64,000 bases of DNA from Micromonospora vinacea (GTDB taxonomy: Bacteria > Actinomycetota > Actinomycetes > Mycobacteriales > Micromonosporaceae), in assembly GCF_015751785.1 (NCBI RefSeq), contig NZ_JADOTY010000001.1, positions 2,852,001 to 2,916,000 on the forward strand. Reading direction: 5' to 3'. Made by a program: the position numbers and the translations under genes. Below are positions 11,416 to 25,896 of the stretch, one piece after another (the stretch's first letter is position 1; every line of letters begins with the position of its first letter). The notes under the pieces were generated by a model. That model searched no databases. It worked only from the letters and a program-made list of their open reading frames with translations, and was not told where the DNA came from.

Positions 11416-12330
11416 TCAGGCGTTGATCACGGCGAAGGCGCGGACCGGGAAGGTGCCCATGCCGGCCACCATCGGCGGGGCCGCGGTGAACCGGAACCCG
11501 GTCGGCGGCAACGCGTCCAGACCGGTCAGGTGCTCCACGATCGGGATGCCGGCGGCGAGCAGCGTGCTGTGCGCGGGGCGCACCCCGGCGGCCGCCGGGC
11601 TCATGTCGTCGATGTTGATCGAGTCGATGCCGACCACTGCCGCCCCCGCGTCGACAAGCGCCTGGGCGGCGTCCCCGGTCAGGTACGGCGCTTCCGGCGC
11701 CCCATACCGCTCGGTGCCGAAGTGCGCGTCCCACCCGGTGTACAGCAGCACCGCCCGGCCGGCGACCTCGTACGCGGCCAGCATCAGCCGGTCCACCGCG
11801 CGGATGCCGGCCGGCACCCGGACCACCACCCCCGGCAGGTCGGCGAGACGGTCCAGCGACACCCCGGTCAGGTCGGCCCGGTCGGCCCAGCGGTGGGCGG
11901 GCGTGTCCAGGTACGTGCCGGTGTTGGCGATCATGTCGATGCGGGCCACGTGGAACTCGGTGCCCGGGGCGTACCGCTCGCGGGACGCCGCGAAGGTCAG
12001 CCAGTCGGTGATCCGGGGACCCGGCCAACCCGGCAGCGTGGTCATCCCGTCGCTGATCACATGGCTCAGCTCGACCAGCCGACGGTCGGCGCCGGAGCCC
12101 TCGACCGCGACACCCCGGCCGCCCTTGTGCGGCTCCTCGATGATCGTCTTGGCGCTGATCCGGACGTCGGCGACCATCAGCAGCCCCAGGTGCCGGACGA
12201 ACAACGCCGCCAGGTCACCGTCGGTGATCTCCCGGCCGGGAATGTCCAGCCGGAACCCCTCGGTACGCAGCCCGCCGCCGTTGGCGAAGCTCACCTCCGC
12301 GTCGAACTGTGCCCGCCACTGCTCACCCAT
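11416..12330 (-). CDS. Cyclase-family (KynB-like) metal hydrolase with N-terminal extension
   Basis: A 304-aa protein. Residues ~85-300 match the cyclase/kynurenine-formamidase fold, beginning [12 protein letters not shown] and ending in the [12 protein letters not shown] region. The family metal-binding motif HxGTHxDxPxH reads here as [11 protein letters not shown] (N146, Y150, D152, H156), so two of the usual histidines are Asn and Tyr while Asp and the last His remain. H90 in ELSH is kept. Residues 1-~75 ([23 protein letters not shown]) are not part of the usual cyclase domain and look like a separate small domain fused in front. Substrate is unknown; a formamidase or lactone/amide hydrolase activity is possible. 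Confidence 0.8.
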   Translation of the reverse strand: MGEQWRAQFDAEVSFANGGGLRTEGFRLDIPGREITDGDLAALFVRHLGLLMVADVRISAKTIIEEPHKGGRGVAVEGSGADRRLVELSHVISDGMTTLPGWPGPRITDWLTFAASRERYAPGTEFHVARIDMIANTGTYLDTPAHRWADRADLTGVSLDRLADLPGVVVRVPAGIRAVDRLMLAAYEVAGRAVLLYTGWDAHFGTERYGAPEAPYLTGDAAQALVDAGAAVVGIDSINIDDMSPAAAGVRPAHSTLLAAGIPIVEHLTGLDALPPTGFRFTAAPPMVAGMGTFPVRAFAVINA

Positions 12331-12396
12331 ACCGAAACCCGACCATGCGCGGCTCGCGGTGGTCAAGATCCCCTGCTCGGCGGCCGGGCTCGGTCT

Positions 12397-12475
12397 CAAG
12401 ATCGCGCAACATCCAGGATGTAGTGGCCTCGGTGCGTCGATGAGACCACTACATCCTGGATCGAGCACGATCTTG
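12397..12475. repeat. Intergenic inverted repeat with GATC arms (element 2)
   Basis: Arms 12397-12430 and 12442-12475 are imperfect reverse complements. The outer CAAGATCG pairs with CGATCTTG, and an inner ~16-bp block around ATCCAGGATGTAGTGG is perfect. It lies in the 301-bp gap between the cyclase gene (minus) and mfd (plus), which are divergent. It therefore cannot be the terminator of either gene. I see nothing else definite in this gap; promoters of both genes must lie in it. Confidence 0.8.
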
Positions 12476-12631
12476 GCGTGGGGCGGCGCGCGGTGGCGCG
12501 CCGGAGCGGCGCGGACCTGGACGGAAGGGGGTGGCTGTCGGTCGACGGGGCTAGGCTTGTTGTCGTGCACCCCCCGTCCGACTGGACGAGGGGCCGCCGT
12601 CGTGTGCGTCGACTCCCCTGGAAGGATTCCC

Positions 12632-16270
<3,639 letters not shown>

Positions 16271-16286
16271 GCTGGCGGTGTGTTCT

Positions 16287-16325
16287 CGACCAGGGGCGGT
16301 AGCGCGTCGACGCCGTCCCTGGTCG
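16287..16325 (+). terminator. Candidate hairpin terminator after mfd
   Basis: Perfect 9-bp arms (CGACCAGGG at 16287-16295 and CCCTGGTCG at 16317-16325) with an inner GCG/CGC pairing and no T-tract. It lies 17 bp after the mfd stop and before the next gene on the same strand. Confidence 0.5.
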
Positions 16326-16386
16326 TGGGTCGGGCGAAGGTGGGGGGCGTCACAACCTCGGGTGACGGCGTGAGAGAGTGACGGCT

Positions 16387-17139
16387 ATGCGTGCTCGCCG
16401 TCTTGCCGCCGTCGCCACTGTGGCGCTCGGCCTCGTCGCCCTCTCCGGTTGCCGTGCTGAGCCTGGTATCGCCGCTTACATCGGTGACCAGCGCATCACC
16501 GAGGTTCAGGTCACCGCCGCGATGAAGGATCTGCGGACGAAGAACCCGGCACCGGAGACCTCCGCCAGCGGGCAGCCTGCGGCGCCGCAACCCACGGTGC
16601 CCGAGGTGGCGGACGTGGTCCGGACCATGGTGCTGACCAGGGTGTGCGAGAAGCTCTCCGCCGAGAAGAACTACCAGCCGCGCGGCCAGGTGGCGGTCGA
16701 CCAGGCCGCCCAGCAGCTCGGCCTCGACCCGGAGACCGGGCACGTGCGGGAGGTGGCGAAGCTCTTCACCTGCCTGTCCGGGTTGCCGGCCGAGCCGGCC
16801 GAGCCGTCCAAGGAGGAGATCGCCGACGTGATCGCCGCCGGGCGTGCGGCCGGCAAGATCCCCGCCGAGTTGAGCGACGCGGACGCCGCCCAGCAGCTCG
16901 ACGGTGAGCAGCTGCGCGGTGCGCTGGCGACCAAGAGGATCCTGGCCGAGGCGGCCGGTCGTTACGACGTCACCGTCAGCCCCCGGTACCGTCCGCTCGA
17001 GTTCCCGCTGCTCAGCTTCGCCGACGACGCCCCTGCGGTGAGTGTGCCGCTGGGTGAGCCGGCCTCCGACGCGGTCACCGACATTTCCACCCCGGAGGGG
17101 CCGACCGCGACGCCGGAGGCCGAGGGCACGGCCAGCTGA
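16387..17139 (+). CDS. SurA N-terminal-like lipoprotein
   Basis: A 250-aa predicted lipoprotein with basic start MRARR, hydrophobic core and lipobox LSGC (Cys ~22). The following AAYIGDQRITEVQVTAAMKDL and the helical region to ~190 resemble the N-terminal chaperone part of SurA/PrsA-type foldases. No parvulin domain follows. A Pro/Thr-rich C-terminus ends the protein. The ATG at 16387 is preferred; an in-frame GTG at 16378 would add three residues. The stop is 2 bp before mazG, so the two are co-transcribed. An extracytoplasmic chaperone role is inference. Confidence 0.85.
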   Translation: MRARRLAAVATVALGLVALSGCRAEPGIAAYIGDQRITEVQVTAAMKDLRTKNPAPETSASGQPAAPQPTVPEVADVVRTMVLTRVCEKLSAEKNYQPRGQVAVDQAAQQLGLDPETGHVREVAKLFTCLSGLPAEPAEPSKEEIADVIAAGRAAGKIPAELSDADAAQQLDGEQLRGALATKRILAEAAGRYDVTVSPRYRPLEFPLLSFADDAPAVSVPLGEPASDAVTDISTPEGPTATPEAEGTAS

Positions 17140-17141
17140 GC

Positions 17142-18140
17142 ATGACCGCACGGATCGTCCTCCTGGTCACCTCACCCCGGTTGCCGGCCGGCCTGTTGAC
17201 CTCCGCGGCCTGGGACGTCGTACGCCAGCATCCGGTGCTGACCGGCGCGGACGGCGAGTTGGTCACGGCCGTGCGCCAGGCGGGCGCCGAGGTCACCGTG
17301 GTGGACGGCCCGGCGACGCAGCCGTTGCTGGACGCGGTGGCGACGCACGGCACTGTGGTGTGGTTGGCCGGTCCGGCGGGTGACGAGGCGCTGGCCCGGG
17401 AGTTGGGTCTGCGGTTGGCCCGGCAGCCGGGGTTGGCCGAGATGGAGCTGATGTACGGCTCGTGGGATCCGCCGGGTGCCCGGCTGCTCGACGCGGTGGC
17501 CGTGCTGGATCGGCTCGCCTCTCCGGGTGGCGACCCGTGGAAACGGGCGCAGACGCACCGCAGCCTCGCCGGCTACCTGCTGGAAGAGAGCTACGAGGCG
17601 TACGACGCGATCAGCGCCGACGACACCGACGCGCTGCGCGAGGAGTTGGGCGACGTCCTGTTGCAGGTGGTGCTGCACGCGCGGCTCGCCGAGGAGTTGC
17701 CCGAGGATGAGCGGTGGACCATCGACGACGTGGCCGGTGGCCTGGTCGACAAGATGATCCGGCGCAATCCGCACGTCTTCGCCGGTGCCGAGGCGGGCAC
17801 CCTGGAAGAGATCACCGAGAACTGGGAGCGGATCAAGCGCGCGGAGAAGGCACGGCACTCGGTGCTGGACGGTGTGGCCCTGAGCCAACCCGCGCTGGCC
17901 CTGGCCGCGCAGATCCTGGGCCGCGCCGCCCGCGCCGGGCGAGCAGCCCCGCCGCCGCTGGCCGACACCCAGGTAGACCCGGAGGCACGGCTGGGCGCCA
18001 GCCTCCTGGCAACGGTCGCGGCAGCCCGCGAGGCGGGAATCGACCCGGAAGCAGCCCTTCGTCGTGCCACCCTCGCCTACGCCGAAGCCATCCGCCAAGC
18101 CGAGTCCAACCTCCAATCCCCACCCGCCAACCTGCCGTGA
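17142..18140 (+). CDS. mazG: Nucleoside triphosphate pyrophosphohydrolase MazG
   Basis: Hydrolyses (d)NTPs to monophosphates plus pyrophosphate and is a house-cleaning enzyme. At 332 aa, the MazG domain lies at about residues 125-245. The metal-binding acidic motif is visible as LLEESYEAYDA (E148, E149, E152) and REELGDVLLQ (E167/E168, D171). The second part is KMIRRNPHVFAG and EITENWERIKRAEK. The first ~110 residues are an extension common in actinobacterial MazG, perhaps derived from a methylase-like domain. Only a 2-bp gap separates it from the upstream lipoprotein gene. Confidence 0.93.
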   Translation: MTARIVLLVTSPRLPAGLLTSAAWDVVRQHPVLTGADGELVTAVRQAGAEVTVVDGPATQPLLDAVATHGTVVWLAGPAGDEALARELGLRLARQPGLAEMELMYGSWDPPGARLLDAVAVLDRLASPGGDPWKRAQTHRSLAGYLLEESYEAYDAISADDTDALREELGDVLLQVVLHARLAEELPEDERWTIDDVAGGLVDKMIRRNPHVFAGAEAGTLEEITENWERIKRAEKARHSVLDGVALSQPALALAAQILGRAARAGRAAPPPLADTQVDPEARLGASLLATVAAAREAGIDPEAALRRATLAYAEAIRQAESNLQSPPANLP

Positions 18141-18193
18141 TCATGAAGTTGTTGCCCCGACACGCCGAGGTCGATGGCAACAACTTCATGATC
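18139..18193. repeat. Intergenic inverted repeat with GATC arms (element 3)
   Basis: Perfect 18-bp arms at 18139-18156 and 18176-18193 (outer ends GATCATGAAG / CTTCATGATC) around a 19-nt loop. The left arm directly overlaps the mazG stop codon region, and the element sits between two plus-strand genes. There is no T-tract. Confidence 0.85.
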
Positions 18194-18248
18194 GACGGAG
18201 TGGGTGGAACCGGCGGCGGAGCGCACCCCTGTCGGTAGGGTGGGGCGG

Positions 18249-19868
18249 GTGGAAGCGTTTGGGGTGCTGGCTGAGCGGGTTGTCGAGGCGCTGTTGGAGT
18301 CGCGGCCGGGGGTTGCCACCGCGGCCGGTGACCACCGGTTCGACGACCGGCTGCCGGACCTGTCCGTCGACGGGTTGGCCGCCGATCGGGCGATGCTCTC
18401 CGACGCGGCCAACGCACTGTCCGAACTGGACCCGGACTCGCTCGACGTCGAGGAGCAGGTCGACCACGCGCTGCTCACCTCATTCGTGGACCGGGAGCTG
18501 TTCGAGCTGACCGAGATCCGGTCGCACGAGTGGGATCCGCTGCGGCACAACCCGGGCCCGCTGCTGCACCCGCTGCTGGCCCGCCCGTACGCCCCCGCGG
18601 AGGTGCGGCTGACCCAACTGGCCGGCCGGCTCGCCGCCGTACCGGACGCTCTCGCCACCGCCCGCGCCACGCTGCGGGACATGCCGCGGATCCACGCGGA
18701 GACGGCGGTCGGGCAGTTCACCGGCACGGCCGCGCTGATCCGCGACGAGCTGCCGGCGCTGCTCGCTCAGGCGCCGAGCCACCTCGACCGGGTCGAGCCG
18801 GCGGCCACCGCTGCGATCGCCGCGCTGGAGGAGTTCGTCGCCTGGCTACGCGTCGGCCTGGCCAACGATGCCGGCCCCGGCCGTGACCCGCGACTGGGCC
18901 GGCGCCGCTGGGAGGCCCGACTCTGGCACACCCTCGACACCGAGCTGGGCGCGGCCGAGATCCAGCGTCGCGCGTGGGCCAACCTGGACCGGGTCACCGC
19001 GGAGATCCGCGAGGCGGCCGTCGAGCTGGTCGGCGGCCCGGCCGACGACGCATCCGTACGCCGGGCGCTGGACCTTCTCGCCGCCGAGCACCCGAACGAC
19101 GCGACGATCGTCGACCTGGCCGGGGTGTCACTGGACGAGGCGACCGACTTCGTCCGCGCGCACGACCTGGTCACCCTGGTGGACGACCGGTGCGTGATCC
19201 AGGAGATGCCGGAGTTTGCCCGGGGGGTCGCGGTGGCGTACTGCGACGCGCCCGGCCCGCTGGAGACCGCCGCCCTGCCGACCTTCTACTGCATCGCGCC
19301 CACCCCGTCGGACTGGCCGGCGCAGCGGGTCGAGTCGTTCTACCGCGAGTACAACGACCACATGATCCGGAACCTGACGGTGCACGAGGCGATGCCGGGG
19401 CACTTCCTCCAACTCGCCCACGCCCGCCGCTACGTCGGTGGCACGCGGGTCCGCGCGCTGGCCGAGTCCGGCCCGTTCATCGAGGGCTGGGCGGTCTACG
19501 CGGAGGAGGTGATGACGGGGCTCGGCTTCGGCGGTCTGCCGGTGCGGTTGCAGCAGCTCAAGATGCAACTGCGGATGACCATCAACGCGCTGCTCGACCA
19601 GTTGGTGCACGCCGAGGACCTGCCCGAGGCCGACGCGATGGCGTTGATGACCGGGCGCGGCTTCCAGGAGGAGGGTGAGGCGGCCGGCAAGTGGCGGCGC
19701 GCGCAGCTCACCTCCACCCAGCTCTCCACCTACTTCGTCGGGTACAGCGAGATGGCCGAGATCGCCGCAGCCCGCCCGGACGGGGTGTCGGTCCGTGACT
19801 GGCACGACGCGATGCTCGCCCACGACTGCCCGCCCCCGCGCCACCTGCGCACCCTGCTCGGCCTCTAG
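18249..19868 (+). CDS. DUF885-family predicted zinc metallopeptidase
   Basis: A 539-aa cytoplasmic protein of the DUF885 family. It carries the characteristic HEAMPGH motif at residues 379-385 (a HExxxGH-type metal site) followed by FLQLAHARR. A downstream acidic region (FIEGWAVYAEEVM) probably supplies a further metal ligand. These proteins are predicted peptidases; the substrate is unknown. GTG 18249 (VEAFGVLAERVV) is taken as start; the frame is open 45 bp further up but without conserved content. No signal peptide is seen. Confidence 0.88.
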   Translation: MEAFGVLAERVVEALLESRPGVATAAGDHRFDDRLPDLSVDGLAADRAMLSDAANALSELDPDSLDVEEQVDHALLTSFVDRELFELTEIRSHEWDPLRHNPGPLLHPLLARPYAPAEVRLTQLAGRLAAVPDALATARATLRDMPRIHAETAVGQFTGTAALIRDELPALLAQAPSHLDRVEPAATAAIAALEEFVAWLRVGLANDAGPGRDPRLGRRRWEARLWHTLDTELGAAEIQRRAWANLDRVTAEIREAAVELVGGPADDASVRRALDLLAAEHPNDATIVDLAGVSLDEATDFVRAHDLVTLVDDRCVIQEMPEFARGVAVAYCDAPGPLETAALPTFYCIAPTPSDWPAQRVESFYREYNDHMIRNLTVHEAMPGHFLQLAHARRYVGGTRVRALAESGPFIEGWAVYAEEVMTGLGFGGLPVRLQQLKMQLRMTINALLDQLVHAEDLPEADAMALMTGRGFQEEGEAAGKWRRAQLTSTQLSTYFVGYSEMAEIAAARPDGVSVRDWHDAMLAHDCPPPRHLRTLLGL

Positions 19869-19893
19869 AGGAGAAACGCCGGGCCGCGCGGGC

Positions 19894-20759
19894 TCAGCGC
19901 CGCGCGGCGGTCACCGTCGCGTCGATGAGCCAGCGCGAGATGGAGTACGCGGGCGGCAGTTGCGCCGGCAGCGCATCCAGGCCGAACCACTGGGCGCTGG
20001 TCAGTTCGCGCCCGTCGACCACCGGTTCGACCCGCGGGTCGGCGGCACGGGCGGTGAAGCCGGCGAGCAGCACGCCCGGGCCGGAGATCGCCCATGGTTG
20101 GCTGCCGAAGTAGGCCAGCCGGTCGACGGGCAGCCCGACCTCCTCGCCGACCTCCCGGTGCACCGCCGCCTCAAGCGTCTCGCCGGCCTCGACGAAGCCG
20201 GCCACCAGCGCCCACAGGCCGGTCGGCCCGGTGGCGTGTCGGACCAGCAGCAGCTCGTCAGCGTGCCCGGGCGGGCCGGGCCTGGTGATCGCCACCAGTA
20301 CGGCGGCGGAGAGCTGCATCGGCACGTACAGGCCGCAGTCGGGGCACCGGCGGGCGGTCTCGCCGGGCTGGTCGGTCAGTTCCGCCCGGCAGGCGCCGCA
20401 CCACCGGTGGGTACGCCGCCACGTCAGCACCGCCAACGCCCGGCCGGCGAGCGTGGCGTGCGGTTCCGGCACCTCGGCGGCGAGCGACGCCCAGCCCCGC
20501 GCCCGGCCGGGAAGGCCGTCGACGGTGGTGGTCAGGTCGGTGCCCCACGCGGGCACCCCGTCGAGCGTGCCCAGCGGCACCCAGTCGGTGTCGGCGGGCA
20601 GGTCGGCGACGCGGAGGGGCTGGCCGTCGACGCCGGTCAGCAGCTTCGCGCCGGTCACCGGCAGGGCCAGGTCGCCGGGGCCGGGCGGCCGGCTCCGATC
20701 GGCCCCCGGCAGGAACCCGCCGGGCGGCCCGGTGGAGGTGGGTCCGGTCGACGGGTCGG

Positions 20760-20763
<4 letters not shown>
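19894..20763 (-). CDS. nudC: NAD+ diphosphatase (NudC-type Nudix hydrolase)
   Basis: Cleaves NAD(H) to NMN(H) and AMP; some homologues remove NAD caps from RNA. At 289 aa it contains a four-Cys zinc ribbon (CGAC ... CPDCG), a complete Nudix box (G-x5-E-x7-REVGEEVGL, starting GFVEAGETLE), and SQPWAI, the NudC-specific SQPW motif. The GTG start overlaps the stop codon of the upstream lipoprotein gene (GTGA), so the two genes are translationally coupled. Confidence 0.93.
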
Positions 20764-22949
<2,186 letters not shown>

Positions 22950-22979
22950 GCCACGAAGCCTCGGGGGAGGGGTGTGACG

Positions 22980-23618
22980 ATGCAGCAGCGCCGCACACCG
23001 GGTGGTCAGCGTCCCGCCCGCCGGCCGGGTCAGTCCGGTCGGCCGGGCGGTGGGCGCGCCACGCGGGGATCGGTCCGGGAGGCCGGCGTACGCGCCGAGC
23101 CGCGGGCCGCCGGTCGCGCGCCGGGTGCTGCCCGGGGCGCCGAGGGCGTCCGCTCCGCGAATCGTCCGGCCGCCGCTCGGCGTACCGCCGCCGGTGGTGC
23201 CGTGAAGCGGCTCGCCGCACCCAACCCCCGTCGCTTCACCGGTCGCGCCACGGTGCTGTTCGCGGTCCTGATCGCGCTCGCCCTGGCCTACACCTACCCG
23301 GTCCGGGTCTACCTGGACCAGCAGGCCGACATCGAGCGGATGGAGGCCGCGCAGGCGGTGCAGGAGCAGGAGATCGCGAAGCTCGCCGCCGAGGCCGCGA
23401 AGTGGAAAGACGACGAGTACATCAAGACGCAGGCTCGGGAACGGTTCTTCATGGGCCGGCCGGGCGAGAAGATGATGGTGGTGCTGCACGACCCGGAGGG
23501 CGCCGCCCGGGACGCCGGGAAGTCGGCCGGTTCGGCCGCCCCGGCGGGGCCATCGACCTGGTACGACACGCTCTGGTCGAGCGTGCGGGCAGCGGACAGC
23601 CAGCAGCCGGGCAAGTGA
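22980..23618 (+). CDS. DivIC/FtsB-like septum formation initiator
   Basis: A 212-aa bitopic membrane protein. A long basic Gly/Arg/Ala-rich cytoplasmic N-terminus (~1-80) is followed by one transmembrane helix at ~89-107 (TVLFAVLIALALAYTY). An extracellular leucine-zipper-type coiled coil (~110-145) and a conserved DDEYIKTQARERFFM segment with MMVVL complete it. This is the FtsB/DivIC divisome family that bridges FtsL and FtsQ. ATG 22980 is preferred over GTG 22974 because GGAGG is 9 nt before the ATG and only 3 nt before the GTG. It follows eno by 30 bp. Confidence 0.9.
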   Translation: MQQRRTPGGQRPARRPGQSGRPGGGRATRGSVREAGVRAEPRAAGRAPGAARGAEGVRSANRPAAARRTAAGGAVKRLAAPNPRRFTGRATVLFAVLIALALAYTYPVRVYLDQQADIERMEAAQAVQEQEIAKLAAEAAKWKDDEYIKTQARERFFMGRPGEKMMVVLHDPEGAARDAGKSAGSAAPAGPSTWYDTLWSSVRAADSQQPGK

Positions 23619-23646
23619 TCCACCGATCAGCGCACCAGGAGAGACA

Positions 23647-24204
23647 GTGACTGTCGTACCACCGTCGGAGCCGGCGGCGGATTCCGTACCCCTGCCGCAG
23701 CGCGAGCCGGCCACCGAGGCCGACCTGGCCGCGGTGGCCGCGCAGCTCGGCCGCACGCCCCGGGGCACCCGCGCGGTGGCCCACCGGTGCCCGTGCGGCC
23801 TTCCGGACGTGGTGGAGACGACCCCCCGCCTCGCCGATGGCACCCCGTTTCCGACCCTCTACTACCTGACCTGCCCCCGGGCCACGGCCGCGTGCAGTCG
23901 ACTGGAGTCGGCGGGGCTGATGAAGGAGATGGCGGACCGGCTGACGACGGACCCGGAGCTCGCCGCCCACTACCGTGCCGCGCACGAGGACTACCTGGCC
24001 CGCCGGGAGGCGATCGGTGAGGTGCCGGAGATCGCCGGCATCTCGGCCGGTGGGATGCCGGGCCGGGTGAAGTGCCTGCACGTGCACCTGGGTCACGCGT
24101 TGGGTGCCGGCCCCGGGGTGAACCCGTTCGGTGACGAGACGTTGGAACTGGTCGAGCCCTGGTGGTCGGCGGGGCCGTGCGTGGACGTGTCGGCGGGCGA
24201 ATGA
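23647..24204 (+). CDS. DUF501-domain protein
   Basis: A 185-aa protein of the DUF501 family. Typical features are the RCPCGLPDVV cysteine pair, FPTLYYLTCPR, EYLARRE-like ARREAIG, and the C-terminal GMPGRVKCLHVHLGHALG with several Cys/His that may bind metal. It is conserved between divIC and ppx in actinobacteria with no assigned biochemistry. GTG start. The stop overlaps the start of the next gene (ATGA). Confidence 0.92.
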   Translation: MTVVPPSEPAADSVPLPQREPATEADLAAVAAQLGRTPRGTRAVAHRCPCGLPDVVETTPRLADGTPFPTLYYLTCPRATAACSRLESAGLMKEMADRLTTDPELAAHYRAAHEDYLARREAIGEVPEIAGISAGGMPGRVKCLHVHLGHALGAGPGVNPFGDETLELVEPWWSAGPCVDVSAGE

Positions 24205-24737
24205 GTCCCCAGGCCGGGTCCGAGGCACCCGAGAGTCAGATCCTGGTACGGCGGGCCCGCACCGGGGATGTGCGGGGCATCCGGCGACTCGTCGACACCT
24301 ACACCGACGACCGGCGGCTGCTGAGCAAGGCCACCGTCACCCTCTTCGAGGACGTGCAGGAGTTCCGGGTCGCGGTCCGGGCCGAGGACGACGTCGTGGT
24401 GGGCTGTGGCGCGCTGCACGTCATGTGGGAAGACCTGGCCGAGATCCGCACGGTGGCCGTGGACCCGTCCTGCCGGGGCCGGCGGATCGGTCACCGGTTG
24501 GTCGGTGAGCTGATCGACGCGGCCCGGGAGTTGGGCGTGGCGCGGATCTTCGTGCTCACCTTCGAGACCAGGTTCTTCGGCTCGTTCGGCTTCCGCGAGA
24601 TCGACGGCGCTCCGGTGCCGCAGCCGGTCTACGAGCAGCTGCTGCGCTCGTACGACGAGGGCGTCGCGGAGTTCCTGGACCTGGAGCGGGTCAAGCCGAA
24701 CACGCTGGGCAACACCCGGATGCTGCTGCGCCTGTGA
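24201..24737 (+). CDS. GNAT-fold amino-acid N-acetyltransferase (short N-acetylglutamate synthase type)
   Basis: A 178-aa single-domain GNAT. The acetyl-CoA loop is RTVAVDPSCRGRRIGHRLVGELI. Upstream are VVVGCGALHVMWEDLAEI and downstream IFVLTFETRFFGSFGFREID, the pattern of the short N-acetylglutamate synthase seen in mycobacteria (ArgA, Rv2747 type). It would make N-acetylglutamate, the first step of arginine synthesis. The ATG at 24201 overlaps the DUF501 stop. Substrate is inferred from family resemblance. Confidence 0.82.
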   Translation: MSPQAGSEAPESQILVRRARTGDVRGIRRLVDTYTDDRRLLSKATVTLFEDVQEFRVAVRAEDDVVVGCGALHVMWEDLAEIRTVAVDPSCRGRRIGHRLVGELIDAARELGVARIFVLTFETRFFGSFGFREIDGAPVPQPVYEQLLRSYDEGVAEFLDLERVKPNTLGNTRMLLRL

Positions 24738-24776
24738 CAGGGAGTCAGCTGGGCGGGCTGCCGTAAGGTTGCTGCC

Positions 24777-25733
24777 GTGACGACGCGTGTGGCGGCCATC
24801 GACTGCGGGACCAACTCGATCCGACTGCTGGTCGCCGACCTGCCCGACGCCTCGGCCGGGCCGCAGGCGCCGCTTGTCGACCTGGTCCGGCGGATGGAGA
24901 TCGTCCGGTTGGGGCAGGGCGTGGACCGCACCGGCCGGATGGCGCCGGAGGCCATCGAGCGGACCCGGGTGGCGTTGGCGTCGTACGCCGCCGACATCGA
25001 GAAGCTGGGTGCCCAGCGGGTGCGGATGTGCGCCACCTCGGCCTCCCGCGACGCCGCCAACGCCGACGAATTCACCGAGATGGTGCAGGCCACCCTCGGT
25101 GTCGCGCCCGAGGTGGTCAGCGGCGACGAGGAGGCCCGGCTGTCGTTCACCGGCGCGGTGCGCGGGCTGCCCACCGACGCGAAGGAGCCGTTCCTGGTCG
25201 TCGACATCGGTGGTGGTTCCACCGAGTTCGTGGTCGGTGACCGGGCCGCCGGGGTGCGGTCGGCGATCTCGGTGGACATCGGCTGCGTCCGGATGACCGA
25301 GCGGCACCTGCCCGGCGACCCGCCGACGTCCGAGCAGGTCGCGGCGGCGGAGGCCGACATTGCGGCGGTGGTGGACCGGGCGCTCGCCGTGGTGCCCGGT
25401 CGCGAGGCGGCCACCCTGGTCGGCCTCGCCGGGTCGGTCACCACAGTGGTCGCGCTCGCCCGGGGCCTGCGGGAGTACGAGCCGGAGCGCATCCACCACG
25501 CCCGGGTGTCGTACGAGGAGGTCGCCCGGGTGACAGCGGAGCTGCTGGGTCAGACCCGCGCGCAGCGGTTGGCGAACCCGGTGATGCACCCGGGCCGGGC
25601 CGACGTGATCGGCGCGGGTGCGCTGGTGCTTCGCGTGATCATGGAGCGGGCCGGGATGCCGTCGGTGGTCGCGTCGGAGCACGACATCCTCGACGGCATC
25701 GCCTGGAGCCTCCAGTCAGCCACCGCGCGCTGA
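24777..25733 (+). CDS. ppx: Ppx/GppA-family exopolyphosphatase
   Basis: Hydrolyses terminal phosphate of polyphosphate or pppGpp. At 318 aa it belongs to the ASKHA fold: phosphate-1 loop AAIDCGTNSIRLLVAD, ATSASRDAAN, phosphate-2 DIGGGSTEFVVG and the SVDIGCVRMTERHL block. It has no C-terminal HD domain, so it is the short actinobacterial type (like Mtb Ppx1). GTG start at 24777. The GATC-arm repeat (element 4) follows the stop directly. Confidence 0.93.
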   Translation: MTTRVAAIDCGTNSIRLLVADLPDASAGPQAPLVDLVRRMEIVRLGQGVDRTGRMAPEAIERTRVALASYAADIEKLGAQRVRMCATSASRDAANADEFTEMVQATLGVAPEVVSGDEEARLSFTGAVRGLPTDAKEPFLVVDIGGGSTEFVVGDRAAGVRSAISVDIGCVRMTERHLPGDPPTSEQVAAAEADIAAVVDRALAVVPGREAATLVGLAGSVTTVVALARGLREYEPERIHHARVSYEEVARVTAELLGQTRAQRLANPVMHPGRADVIGAGALVLRVIMERAGMPSVVASEHDILDGIAWSLQSATAR

Positions 25734-25738
25734 CGGCT

Positions 25739-25816
25739 TGATCAACTCGCCGTCGTTGAAACCGCGGTGTCCGCGCAGCGTGGACGTCCCGACTTCCTGA
25801 AAACCGAGTCGATCAA
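25739..25816. repeat. Intergenic inverted repeat with GATC arms (element 4, degenerate)
   Basis: Outer arms TTGATCAACTCG (25739-25750) and CGAGTCGATCAA (25805-25816) pair with one mismatch. The interior holds a second weak inverted repeat around GTCCGCG and CGTGGAC. It lies between ppx and the PadR gene, both on the plus strand. Confidence 0.6.
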
Positions 25817-25870
25817 CCTTCTGCGCGCCGGACTGGTCGGCGTGTCGGGGCGGATTCGTTGACGCTACTG

Positions 25871-25896
25871 CGCATTACGCACTAGTGTGCAATGCG
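25871..25896. promoter_or_regulatory. Palindromic operator-like site over the PadR start
   Basis: A 26-bp imperfect palindrome CGCATTACGCACT/AGTGTGCAATGCG centred on ACTAGT. Only two positions per half are mismatched. Its last base is the first base of the preferred GTG start (25896), so a bound dimer would block transcription or initiation. PadR regulators usually repress their own operon, so autoregulation is the natural reading. Confidence 0.65.
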
